Source: Rachycentron canadum
Lineage: Eukaryota; Chordata; Actinopteri; Carangiformes; Rachycentridae
DNA length: 64,000 nt
Reading direction: 5' to 3'
NCBI GenBank assembly: GCA_038496675.1
Contig: CM076651.1
Coordinates: forward strand, 10,297,352-10,361,351
Shown: positions 51,142 to 62,484 of the stretch, in pieces
Layout: every line of letters starts with the position of its first letter
How positions within the stretch are numbered: position 1 is the first letter of the stretch
The notes under the pieces: generated by a model
Databases searched by the model: none
The model's input: the letters and a program-made list of their open reading frames with translations, nothing else
Told to the model about the DNA's origin: nothing
Made by a program: the position numbers and the translations under genes

Positions 51142-53259
51142 TTTCTAAACAGTGACTGGGAAAAAATAGATTGTGTCCTCTTCCTGACACTCTCACCATC
51201 TCTCAGACATTGCGGTCTCTGTCCGTCCCGCTGCTCTTCTGTTCTCCTGGAGAACGTCCAGTCCTCGCAGGTGAGTCCTACAAGACCACTCCAGAAACAG
51301 GTGCAGGTTTTAAAAAAGAGGAAAGAGGATTGAGGTTCAACACTGTGCCTCTTCCCCCCCCAACCACCATTGGAAGCTCACTTCCACATCCAAACAGCCA
51401 CAAGCTGACTGGCTGAATAAATGTTATGTTTTAGCATCTCTGGCAATGTCTGTTTTACAGGAACAGATGGCAGAGGGCTCAGGGCTGTGGGGCACAGCTT
51501 GCCTGCCAGAATGCAATGGAAACTTTCTCTGCAGGGATCCAGCTCTGAACATGGCAAAACAATGTATATTCAGGGCTGGTTATTTCAAAGCAACCACTTT
51601 TGATAATGTTCTATTTAATTTATTAATTGAGCAATTACACAAGCACGTCAGGCGAGGTATTGTTGGGAGCATGTTGATACGTGGTGCCGAACTGTCTCTT
51701 TGCCATGAGCCCAAAACCTGAGGAGACAGTGAGCTCGCATCTTCACAGTTGCCAAGGACTCCCAGTATGAACCAATTCTTGGCTTATTCTCTTTTAACCT
51801 TTTATATGGAGTCTGTGTAGACTAGGATCTGAGAGATCCAGCAGGTTAGCGGTAGAGACTAGGCCAAGCAGGTGTAGTCTCACTGACACCCAGGTAAAGC
51901 TGGATCAATGGATTTGTAGTAGCTTCAGTCTAATGTCATTCCGTTAAAATGTAATTTGGCACATTTCAGTGTTTATGTAACTATAGATATTTTCAAGAGA
52001 AGTGGAGAAAAATAACCCTCCATGAAGTTGTTTGACTGAGACGTTTAGACTCATGGGGCTGAAAACATCTGAGGTGTCATGAAATGCTGATCATGTCCTT
52101 AATTGATTGATTAGAGTTACATTATGTAGGAAGCCACAGCTACAACAGGATGTTGAAACTTCAAAGGGTTTGAAGTTTCAAGCTCAAGTTTTTCCATTCA
52201 TACCATGGGCTAGAGGTCAAACAGTACATCTCAATCTCAACTTCATTGGTTTTGACCATTTACTTGCCATTTTCCACTATATTAAGAAGAAACCCAAAAT
52301 CCTCAAACTGTTGCAGGACATGCTCCTGGCTAAATTACAATACTATTTGGTCTCTAAATCAAGCACATTGAGTGTTTATCAAACTTGCTTGAAGATTGCT
52401 TTTCAATTTTTAACTTTTTTTAATCCCATTTACGTGTCCAAGAGGCCTGGAGTAAATCCAGATGAAGTTAAATAAAAAAATAAAACTGAATTGAGTTCAT
52501 AACATTCTTTGACAGCGAAAAGCTTTACAAACTGTAAAAGCATGTTCTCTTTCATAAGCTACCCTAAATCACATCTTGGAGGCAAAACTGTGTTTACACA
52601 AAGTTACGAAGCTTCTTCCATTTATAATATGGGTCAACACCGTTCTTCGGGCATCTTGCCCCTTTTGTTCTGTTCTAGCATCCAGTCATCTGGAAGGAGG
52701 TGAGGAATAACCCCATCAACCCCAGGGGCAATAAAACCAGCTCTGCAGCCAGCCGACTTGTGAGCGTTTCCTTACCATTTTGACGCCTGTGCAACATACA
52801 AAAATAGCTCATCTCTGAAGTATTAGTCTACAAACGAACTAACTATTTATAACTCCTTAGTGACTCCAACGCCTGTTGATGAGACATTTTTGAAATTAGA
52901 TTTTATTACGAGTTTAAAATAGGAAACTTGTTGTAAAGATATTAACTGGGTTAACATTGTCACTTAGCAGTCACTTCAGGCATACAATGACTGAACCGCT
53001 GACTGAAAACCAATTATAAACTACGCTGCATCTTAACTTGTATTCTTTAACTTTCTCCTCAGACCAATATTTCCCCAAACGCTTGGGTACAATTTCAAGT
53101 GTGGCTATTTAAACTGCTCCAACCATCTCAGCCACCTAATGACCAACTTCATTTTAAATCTTCTCATCCATTAAATTGGTATCAAAATTGAACTTAATTT
53201 TCCTACATGAAAACTTACAACTACCCTGCTTAATAATAATAATAATCCTTGAGCCAGTT
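51142..53259. other. Spacer between grip2 5' end and rpl32 3' end
   Basis: It includes the unplaced grip2 5' UTR next to 51141. A 122-codon open frame at 52107-52475 (+) resembles nothing known to me and has no splice or repeat context; I treat it as chance. No RNA gene was found. Confidence 0.45.
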
Positions 53260-53292
53260 TCAATTTTTAAGCATTTATTGTTAATAACCAGT

Positions 53293-55548
53293 TTATTCGT
53301 TCTCCTCGCTCCTGAGCCTGGCGTTGGGGTTGGTGATCTTGATGGCCAACTGAGCCGCCCTCTCCACAATCAGCTTCCTGTTCTTGGAGGAGACGTTGTG
53401 GGCGATCTCAGCACAGTGAGTCCTACAGGAAAGAAAGACATGGGACTGTTAGATAACTGCAAGACATTAAAATTAACACTTTCAAAGTGACAGTTGTGTT
53501 GAGTTCACATTGTTAGAATTATTGTCAATTCAAAATGTATAACAAAGCAAGTAATAAGTCAAGTATAATATAATAAAACTATCAAATAAAGACTTTGTAG
53601 CTTAGAATATTTTAACAAGTCACCTTGTAAAATTAGCTCAAGTGAAGAAACAATTTTGGTCTTAAGTCGCCCGATGTTTTATGATTTTGAATGACAGTTT
53701 CTGTGCAACATTCATATTTTAAATACATGATCATTCAAGCCATAATTGCAGTTTTTTCTGCATAGGATAAACAATCACATGTAAATGTTCATAGTTTGTT
53801 AAACATGTTCAGTGAGTCATGACAGTGTCACTAAAAACACCACATTCAAGTATCACAGGGTGAAAACACTCAACCTAACCTAAGTAATGAAAACAAAGGA
53901 AGAGGCCACTAAATGTGACTGAAACTTCAGAGGGAGGGGAATATTACAGAGCCAATCCATAATTTTATTTATGGCTTTATGCTTTCAGAGTAACAAGATG
54001 TCATATTTGAAAAAATTTGGTTTCTTCCAGTAACAGTCTGTTAGACTTTTCTACAGGATCAACATGAAAGGCAGAAAAGCAAACGATCATTAACACATAA
54101 CCACTTTCACTGAACTATTGATTCACCACTGATCATTTTCTAAAATAAGTTCAGCTTGTCTCAAACAAAATGTCTCAAAATATAGGGTCAGATATGTAAA
54201 AAAAGGTAAATAGATTAATAGATTACATTCAGAAAACAGCTTAGTAAGATGAATGTCAGCTTGGCTTTCCTCCAACTTGAAGATTTGCTTATGAAGCCTC
54301 ATATCCTCCTCAACCTAAACCACCATTTGCATTCTGGAAATCACCAAACATCTCCCTTGAAACACAGATGATGATTAAATTTGGCTATAGGAGGCTACTG
54401 AGCTTATCCATAGTTTGCTTGTTCCTTAATAGGTGGAGTGTAAATACTGTGAGCAGGGTTTGAGCCATTTACTTCTGAAGACAGTTTTGTTAGCCAGCTA
54501 AAAACAATTGCAAACATAAAATTATATATTATATAATCAATTATCCTTTTCTCTCTCTTTGACAGCAAAGCATGCAGTATCCCTCCTGGTGTGCTGTTGA
54601 ATTCTTCTAACATGCAGTTACAAACTATCGACTCTTCGATCAGCAGATCAACTCATTAATCTCCCCTTTGAAATTTGCTGAACAGTGGGAGTTCAGTAAT
54701 TTGTAGGCCAGTCACTCAAACCTACTGGCACTGCCAAGATAAATAATATGGGATCAATGATCAATTTGTGACCACTATAACAATTTTGTACATTCTTTAC
54801 TGAAATTACAGTAAAGAATGGATCTACAGATGTTGTGACTGCTGTATCACACAGGTTTATGCTTTGATCTATGGTCAAGGTAGCCTGCTTTCTACCTGAT
54901 TGGCCCACCGCAGCTCCATTGCTATGCATATTTTCATTTCCTGGTTTAAAAAAAAAAACAAAACAAACCCAGACTCCAAGCTTTATCCTACAGGTACACA
55001 AGTAATATTAATGGTTTTATGTCATCTATAATGGACAATGGCCTTGCTGTTACAAACTTCCCCCTTAAACGCTTTGATCTGGACACAGGAACTCTGCTTT
55101 AACTCAGCAACGTACCTCATGTCAATTTTAAATTATTTAACAATATGTGCATGCACAACTTACTTGTTACTCATCATCAGGACCTCGAGTTCCTTGACAT
55201 TATGTACCAGGAACTTCTTGAAGCCAGTTGGCAGCATGTACTTGGTCTTCTTGTTGCTACCATAACCGATGTTGGGCATCAACATCTGACCCTTGAACCG
55301 CCTGCGGACCCTGTTGTCAATACCTCTGGGCTTACGCCAGTTTTTCTGTAACATAGAACAAAGATATACGAGAATGAATTGTTTGCAAATCCACCTTAAA
55401 GAGTAAAAGCAGTGGTTCAACCCTGATGAGCATATTATATGTGATGACTTACCGCAATCTTAACATATCTGTCAGACTGATGGCGAATGAACTTCTTGGT
55501 TCGTTTCTTGACAATCTTGGGCTTTGTGAGGGGCCTGAGGGCTGCCAT
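53293..55548 (-). CDS. rpl32: 60S ribosomal protein L32 (eL32)
   Basis: A structural protein of the large ribosomal subunit. Coding exons are 55548-55453, 55345-55164 and 53422-53293; phases close to give 135 residues, the exact family length. It starts MAALRPLTKPKIVKKRTKKF and ends NARLRSEENE, with a very basic N-terminal half and the eL32 core RKPRGIDNRVRRRFKG. The start codon sits eight bases after an acceptor (exon from 55553), so the first exon is non-coding (about 56297-56244). Poly(A) signals on the minus strand lie at 53292-53297, overlapping the stop, and at 53274-53279. There are no stops or frameshifts and introns are intact, so this is the functional gene rather than a processed copy. 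Confidence 0.98.
53423..55163 (-). other. rpl32 last intron
   Basis: 1.7 kb, unusually long for a ribosomal protein gene intron. Mammalian RPL32 introns host an H/ACA snoRNA, but I could not identify a convincing two-hairpin H/ACA structure here. A perfect 12-bp hairpin lies at 54791-54820. Confidence 0.5.
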
Positions 55549-56243
55549 GGTGACTGAGAGCAGAAAACAATCAAAACTTAGGTATACAACCAATTTAATG
55601 CAGTTGTGTCAGCTTCGTTGTTACAACATGCTCTTCACTGCAAGGACTATAGCTGCAGTTTCTAGGTAGGCAAACGCAGGAATAGTTCTCAGCTACAAAA
55701 CTTTAGCCATGGTGTGAATGATGTTGCTGATAACTCATAAGACACATTTATGAACGATAGCTCCCAGTTAGCGTGGGACTAACAGCAGTTTACCATATAT
55801 CCGTACACTTCTCAGTGTAGTGAGCTTGAGGGTAAACGTGTTGACTAGCGTAAGCTAGCTATCGTCCTCCGTGCAGTGTATTTAGCTAACTCGCTAGCTT
55901 GCCATACTACTTCAAGAAGGAAAAGCTTCCACAGTTTAGACAAATTAAAAAACAAACAACAAAATCACACATGCTTAGTACTGTTTACACTTCGCTGTTA
56001 TTTCATAATGCTTTTCTGGCAGCGTTTGCTGTATGCGACTACCCCATTTTACGGGGCGAGCGCCGGCAGCGTCTTTAGCAGCAGCACCTCGCTTCAGAAC
56101 GACAGATACAGACGATATAAACCGATAAAACGGTGAATATCACCCGACATGTGTGGAGTTTATGTCTAAGATTGACGAACCACACCTGGATGGTCAAATT
56201 ATGCCCTAAAATGCGTGGATTATCACAGATTGCATCGACTCAC

Positions 56244-56340
56244 CCGCCGATGTAAATCCAAAAGGGACTTCAGCGACGGCGGAAGGAAAGAAAAAGGACT
56301 TCCGAGAGTGCTGCAATGGCTTATGGGTAAAGTAGTTTAT
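56244..56340 (-). promoter_or_regulatory. rpl32: rpl32 5'-TOP first exon and core promoter
   Basis: On the minus strand a pyrimidine tract (CCTTTTTCTTTCCTTCC) occupies 56297-56281, as expected for a 5'-TOP transcription start. The non-coding exon ends at 56244 before GTGAGT. Just upstream are an ETS-like CGGAAGT (about 56299-56305) and a ZNF143-like ACTAC...CCCAT..GCC at about 56318-56337. Both are typical of ribosomal protein and housekeeping promoters. Exact start inferred. Confidence 0.75.
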
Positions 56341-56902
56341 CGGGAGTACCTTCTCACAGCGCCTGCGCCCCACTTTAATTTACACCTTTTCCCCAAAAAC
56401 GAAAGAAAGTGAAGCAATGTGTCGTCGTGCGTTTTGTCATGAACTAAATGTTATGTGATCAAGTCTGAAACTGAGCACATATTTTCGCCCGCCTTTCAAA
56501 TTTGTTTAGTGCCGTTAAAAGGTTAGTGCGCAACTTCCTGAAGAGATGAGGCTGGTTTTTTTTGGGGGGGGGGCAGCGGGCTGGACTTCTGCCTTCATGT
56601 GAACTAAGGGAGTTGGACATCCCACGGAAGACCCAGTCAAAAAACCGAGACCGCAAATAAATTAATAAAATAAGTTTTGTTCCTGTTTTTACCGTCAGGG
56701 GAGCGGGGGAGTCAGCTGACTGCCAGTTGCAGGAAACGAGGGTGGGGTGTGATAAAAGGTAAATGATCTTTTTTTCTTTCTTTTTTTTTTTACAAAAATA
56801 AATCACATGTTAGTCACTGATAGACTGCGTGTGTGCGCGCGAGTAATGCTTGAGGATTTGTACCTGTTTCATTTTGTCGTTTAGTTGTTTTCCAGAGCCT
56901 GA
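56341..56902. promoter_or_regulatory. Divergent promoter region between rpl32 and ssuh2
   Basis: About 600 bp separate the rpl32 TOP start from the ssuh2 start codon. The region is richer in CpG than its surroundings and has an NRF1-like GCGCCTGCGC at 56359-56368, a G10 run at 56564-56573 and T-runs. The ssuh2 transcription start is not placed. Confidence 0.5.
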
Positions 56903-59900
56903 ATGGAAAAACAGCCTATTATGAAGTGAGTGTCTCCCGTTATTCAGTGGTTTGCTTGACGTCGCTCTCTGTATCTTTCATCTCATTAATCTAACTTTCG
57001 TTTCCCGTTACTTACAGCCACCAGAACAGAAACTACGGAATAGCTAATCCCGGCTATGTCCCGGCAGCACAGGGGGGGCCCGGTAAGACCCACTGACCTC
57101 TAATACTTAAAGTTTTTTTTTTTTTTTTGCACTGAATGTAAAGCCATGTTGTCATGACATGGACTGAAAGTTACTCAGTTGTGTTACAAGTTCAGCGCAC
57201 ACCTTGACGTGACGTCATTCTCAGCCTGCAGGTTATTTGAGGTTGGTTGCGCCCAGGTAGCTGAAGGAGTCACATGTCGTACGTTTAAGAGTCTGGGGGG
57301 GGTTGACAGACGGTATAGGTTTTGTGTAGGAGTCAAATCATGCTTGTGAGCGTTTTAGTGTAGTTGTGTAACCTCTCAGAATGGATCCCAACGCGGGTAA
57401 GTCACGTACTCACTTCTGTTTCTTATGGTGTTGACACAGAGAAACGTGTTACAGCTTGGAAGTCCAAGACTTTCTCAAAGTGTCAAGAGATCTGGGACTT
57501 GAGGACTTGAGCGCCGTCTCACGCAGTCCTATGGTCTACTTGTCTGTGTGATGCACGAGAACTGTACTAGAAAGAAAATTCAACTTTATCACATTTTGAA
57601 GGTCGACATTTGTGGAAATCACTGAACTGGTTCTTCTGGTTTTAACAGCAATGTTTGCCCCGCCCGCTGCAGAGGGCCCCAGCGCTCCTCCGGCCAGCAT
57701 GTTTGACAGCATGCCTGGCTATGAAGGAACAGTGGCAGGTGGAGGTACAGTATGCTGCATGCGCTCTTTCGTAGCCCTGTTTCATCCCTGATTGTAATGA
57801 AACATTAAAGACACACTCTCTAGCTACTTTAGTAGTTGCACAGTTGGTAGGTAGGCTGTTCTAGGAATTTTGCAGAACTTGCCACAGTACTATATGCAAT
57901 CTAAAGCAACAGTGATACTACATATTACACCTTAGTAGAATTAGTTACAACTCTCAATATAATGCAGTCCAATTCAACACCACTACATACCTCACTTCCA
58001 TTAAACATGTCAAATGATCAGTCAAAACAAAGATAACAAACATTGTTATCTTTGTAAGGTTGAGCCATTTTACTTGATTAGAGTGATTGCTCTTAGGATA
58101 ACTAAATGGAAAAGTACAAAAATTGTCAATATATCCTGTAGGTGGATTTCTGCCCCCTCCCATGCCTGCTTACCCAGTTCCTCAGCCAGAGCCTGGACCT
58201 GAACAACCACAATGGAAGTAAGGCTCAACATGACAGCTAAGGGGAAGGATTGTTCATAATGTGGTTTAAAAAAGAAAGTGTCACTTCCTCCTAAAATATT
58301 TTGCTTTATAACATTCTATATGTCATTCCTTCACGGCTAACAGTATCCCATCTATAACTGAAGACACTGCTCGGGAGGCATTTATCCTTTTTGCCTCCAG
58401 CAAGTGCTGCTACAGTACAGCACCCGCAAAGGATGGTGTGATCACCAACATGGAGGCATTCAATACATACAGGGTAAGAAGATGTCTATACATGTGAGTG
58501 TTTGGAAAATCTACTAGAATGAAAATAAATAGAAGTATAATAGTTCATATGGTAGTTTTGGCTCTTCAATTCATGACCAAGCAAAAAAATGTCAGTAGAC
58601 TGTATAATCATGTCTAAAGTTTGTTGACTCCACCCTATGCTTTGTTTCAGTACCGCCTGGAAACATTTACTGAAACGAGATCTACAGAGTGGAGTCATGA
58701 GCCATATAATGGTACAGTGCTGTTACTTTGTGAATCTTCTCAATTTTCTTTTCATTGACGTTTTGAGACAATAAAATGTCAGAAAAAAGTGAAAACAATC
58801 ATCAGACTTTTCATGAGATCAGGGTGATATTTTCAAATAGCATTTTTTTGCCAGACCAACAGTTAAAAACAGTGATGGTCCAATATGCTCTTTTATTTGG
58901 GTCAGGCCAGCCAGTGGATGCCTTTTCCCAACCACCTCCAGGGCCTTGGGATATTCCAGCTCAAACCCCCAATTTTTTTCTGGATGGAAAACAGGTTATC
59001 AAGGTTCCCTACACGTCATCTGTGAAGGTGAATTTTATGAGCATTGCAATGATAAAAAAAAAAAAAAAAAAAAAAAAAATGGAGAAGAAAAAGGTCCTGT
59101 AATTGACTTACAAGAGTTTCCTGATCAGAAACATTTTATTTGCAGAGCTGCCACGTTTGTTTGGGAATGGGGCGAAAACCTTGCAAAGACTGTGCCGGTG
59201 CTGGTAATGTAAGTAATTTCCGCAGAACTCGCTGAATATATAATTTGAAGATGTTTAGTGACATGATCTGATCACCCTTTTCCATTTCTTGCTCCTGCCA
59301 GAAAGTTTGTTGGGTGTGCAATGGATCCGGTTACCGCCACGGAAATGATCGATGCCACCACTGCAATGGAAGAGGAAGGGACAAGTAAGTGTTACCCATA
59401 GATTTCCTATTATGTGAAAGCATCACTAAGAGTAATTTATAAACAGTAATGTTTGTGCTTTTTTTTTCCTAAAACAGCTGCAGCCACTGTCATGGGCAGG
59501 GATCGAGGCAATGTAACACATGCCATGGAAAACAACAGCTTCTGGTCTACATCAACCTCACTGTGAAATGGTGCTATTCCTTATTATTCCTTAATAATGT
59601 CAAAAAGGCCATAAATAATCTTTCTGAATGGCCTGAATGTCACCAGCATTTATGGTTACTTCATATTATTAATTATTGTTTAAGACTTCTAATTATAAAC
59701 TGGATATCTTCTCTTTTATGTTAATGCTTTCAGGACCAACAACTCTGATAACTATGTTGTAGAACAGTTGAGTGGACTGCAGGTGGACAACCTTAGCAAG
59801 GTGTCTGGCAAGGAGCTTTTCATAGACTCTCAGTACATGGTAAAACATTGTTTCTTAATCACTCTTAAAGTAGAACATGCAAGTGGGATAGTACATGCAC

Positions 59901-60785
59901 ATTGTTTCTAATCTAGATTTACTGAACTGTGATATTATTATTATGTAATAGTTGTCTCCCGTTTATCTACACATAAAAAACATGACCGAAATGAATCCTG
60001 TATACACAGGGTTCATTTCGGTCATGTTCTAATCAGTACAGATATTTTCATAGCTCACATAACTTGGTACACTCGCGTTTTATGAGGCTAACTGCCTCAA
60101 GTGTATTTTCATTGGTTTTATTTTGTATTGGGCTCAGAGCACTGTGAAAACACAAGAGTAGCTGTGGCTGTACATATCCTGTGTGACATTTGGAGGACTG
60201 AAACTTCTACAGCTTGTATGCTTCACTCTACTATGCAGCCTGTGTACTGTGTAGTGATGTTAGGCCTAATACTGATCCTTTGTTCAAGGGTCATACATGT
60301 GCATCATTGCACTCCTCAGAATAAATTAAATACTAAAATGTTTGTTATTAGGCTTGATATGTCAACTGTAAATTAACATAATTTAAACAGTGATGGTGTT
60401 TCACCATTTGTTCATATTATTATACACTGTGCAGGTATACCCATTGATAGGCTTCCCAGACCCTGCAGTGGTAAATGCATCACAGCGCCTTGTGAGTGAA
60501 CACCAGAGCAAGTACTCCCAGACGTCACGTGTTCTACAGCAGGTATTCAAAATATTTTGATAAAATATTTTATTTGAATTTGACAACAGTTATGATATAT
60601 AATATAATTTGTTAACATGCTGATATTTGCTTTCTTTTCTGCAGCGCCAAACCATCGAGCTGATCCCTGTCACCAAGGTGACCTACCTGTGGAAGGGGAA
60701 ATCAAACATATACTTTGTTTATGGGAATGAGTTCAAAGTCAATGCAGATAACTATCCTGCTACCTGTTGCTGTACTCTAATGTGA
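56903..60785 (+). CDS. ssuh2: SSUH2-like protein with DnaJ-type cysteine-rich repeats
   Basis: Orthologue of C. elegans ssu-2 and human SSUH2, which has been linked to tooth development; its molecular role is poorly known. Coding exons: 56903-56925, 57018-57082, 57649-57744, 58142-58217, 58344-58473, 58651-58711, 58906-59027, 59146-59208, 59302-59384, 59478-59570, 59734-59839, 60435-60542, 60645-60785; 388 residues, all phases consistent. The N-terminus (to about 86) is Pro/Gly/Ala-rich. Residues 193-258 hold six CxxCxGxG-like repeats (C193, C204, C215, C230, C241, C252), as in the DnaJ zinc-binding region. A beta-rich C-terminal part follows. There is no J domain. The protein ends CCCTLM, which fits a CaaX prenylation signal. 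An alternative first exon lies at 57381-57396. Confidence 0.93.
57083..57648 (+). other. ssuh2 intron holding the alternative first exon
   Basis: Apart from the MDPNA exon there is a T-run at 57113-57128 and a GGGGGG patch at about 57295. Nothing else was found. Confidence 0.5.
57381..57396 (+). CDS. ssuh2: ssuh2 alternative first coding exon (MDPNA)
   Basis: ATG-GAT-CCC-AAC-GCG-G is followed by GTAAGT. Its leftover G matches the phase of the exon at 57649, giving MDPNA-AMFAPPA... and a 364-residue protein. If it were instead an internal exon after 57082, it would break the frame. It therefore reads as an alternative start with its own promoter between 57083 and 57380; that promoter has no obvious TATA box. 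Confidence 0.55.
59054..59079. repeat. Poly(A) tract in ssuh2 intron
   Basis: An uninterrupted run of about 26 A, 27 bp after the exon ending at 59027. Length is likely variable and error-prone in assembly. Confidence 0.9.
59979..60028. repeat. Near-perfect 23-bp inverted repeat (hairpin) in ssuh2 intron
   Basis: 59979-60001 is the reverse complement of 60006-60028 at 22 of 23 positions, and the remaining pair is a G:T wobble in one strand's RNA. The loop is only four bases (ATAC). It sits in the 595-bp intron between exons 59839 and 60435, which otherwise holds nothing recognisable. Confidence 0.95.
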
Positions 60786-60930
60786 TTGCAGCAGTTGTGT
60801 ATGAAGATGTATATATTCCAAGTCAGTGGATATCTAATTGTCAGTTTTACTGATTTTTACCAATTAGTGGAGTATTCCCTGACATGTGGGCAGATATGGC
60901 TGCATTAAAGTTTTCCATTTAACAGAGTTC
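60786..60930 (+). other. ssuh2: Probable 3' UTR of ssuh2
   Basis: Short sequence after the TGA at 60783-60785. The first poly(A)-like signal is ATTAAA at 60904-60909. End inferred. Confidence 0.5.
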
Positions 60931-61336
60931 ACACACAGACATTCACCCTTTGAGCTCCCACAAGTTAGTGGAACTTGAAAAAGTTTCTTGAAAAAGCAGT
61001 CTTCAAGGCTACACAGAAAGTTAATTGATCTTTGACTAATGACTTGCTACAAAAAAAGTGGGATTTACACTTGCACCTCACCTGCTTGCAAAAACTGGTT
61101 GACACAATATAAAACATAATCATACTATATTCTCTGAATTCTGAACCATATTGCTTTAGCATGCATCAGTAAAACCAGCAATTTCATTTAAAAAATATAT
61201 TTTTTAATCGCTGCAGTACCATTTTTACTACTACTGCGTTTTTATATGAAAAAATTAAATTTTATTGAATGTGCAAATTCTGCAAGCCAAAAAAATTCAT
61301 TCTGCTATATGAATAAATGTTATTTCGCAATGTTTT
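60931..61336. other. Spacer between ssuh2 and dcaf1
   Basis: AT-rich, with no coding or RNA feature found. Confidence 0.5.
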
Positions 61337-61576
61337 GCTCGCGAATCATTTCGTCATTTAAAGTGGACTGTCGCTCGCGAAATGACGTGGAGAACGTGTT
61401 CGCCATAATGATAATAAACCGTGAACACAAAGCTACAATAAAGAAAATTAAGCCGTGGCTGTGAAGCGGAGATTAATACGTAAACACCGAGGAGCAAACG
61501 AGCTTGGACTGATACCCGTGAACGCAAGTCTTGGCAAATTCGGTGAAACCGAAGAAGAGCTGAGCGGCGCAAAGAG
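61337..61576 (+). promoter_or_regulatory. dcaf1: Probable dcaf1 promoter and non-coding first exon
   Basis: CpG-rich in an AT-rich setting, with no TATA box. Two identical GCTCGCGAA 9-mers (61337-61345 and 61373-61381) and a CRE-like TGACGTGG (61383-61390) precede a likely 5' UTR exon that ends AAAGAG/GTGAAG at 61576. CTCGCGA is the core of the TCTCGCGAGA element found at CpG promoters. The start site is inferred to lie at about 61440-61500. Confidence 0.5.
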
Positions 61577-62476
61577 GTGAAGTTAGCATGCTAGCTAAAT
61601 GTAGCCAGGTTTACCTGTACTGCTGCTATCTAACACCCTAGTGCCTGGTTTCCTGTGCAGAGAGGTTTCATTTGGTCCGACTATGGTTTGGATATCACAC
61701 AACATGCTGTGCATGTCCGGACAGTTTAGGCTCAGTGTAAACTATGGCACTGGAACCTAAAAGCGGTTGCTTTGATAGTGTCGCTAGCGAGCTAAGTATA
61801 TTAGCTTCCTTGTTTAGCCACAGTCTGGCTAGCCAAACATCGCAACAGGCAGTGTGTGAGTTTGTTACTGGCTGGGGCAGTGAGTATCAGCTGCAAGTGA
61901 ATGTGAAGAAACGCGCCTTGTGTTGGAGAAAATGATGTAGTTCGTAGATGAATTAGAAAAGATGTTATATATCATTTTAGTCGACGTGCTGATTTGTAGA
62001 GTGACAGCGTTGGTTGTTTGACAGTTACAGTCCCCGGGGGACTGCTGCACCTGCACGCTGTGATGTTTGTGAGGCGATGGAGCAAATCCGCTTCTTTGCC
62101 CTTTGTTCTCTGGATTTTAGCGAAATATATCTTCTGATTGTGTCTCCCGCGTAATATGAAGTCGTGCTACCCCGTGTTTGATGGTGTTTTTGTCAACTTT
62201 TAATTATCATAGTTCATGATATATTAGAGCATACTTCCTTAAACCCCTCTGGAGTATTAAGTTAGTGTGGACTGTAATGTAAATAAAATATTAATCTGTG
62301 CAAGAAAGTAACCTAGTGCATTTACACAACTACTGCTCTTAATTACAGATTTAGGTAGTTGTATATTGAGGACTACATTTTCAATTAAAAAAAAAAAATC
62401 AATTAAGCCATCTGAATACTTTGTCCACAAATGGTAACTAATTGAAACTATATTAAGTGTATGCCAACTTTGAAAG
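61577..62476 (+). other. dcaf1 intron 1
   Basis: Nothing was recognised apart from an A-run near 62389-62397. The acceptor before the coding exon (GAAAG/GTAACG, 62476) has a weak pyrimidine tract, so this border is less certain than the others. Confidence 0.45.
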
Positions 62477-62484
62477 GTAACGCT

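Noticed and set aside
52107..52475. 122-codon open frame between grip2 and rpl32
   Set aside because: No recognisable domain, no splice context and AT-biased composition. I see no evidence for a gene or pseudogene.
54680..54960. H/ACA snoRNA in the rpl32 intron
   Set aside because: Several short stems and a CACAAC motif can be drawn on the minus strand. A second hairpin of proper size and a clear H box are missing, so it is not called.
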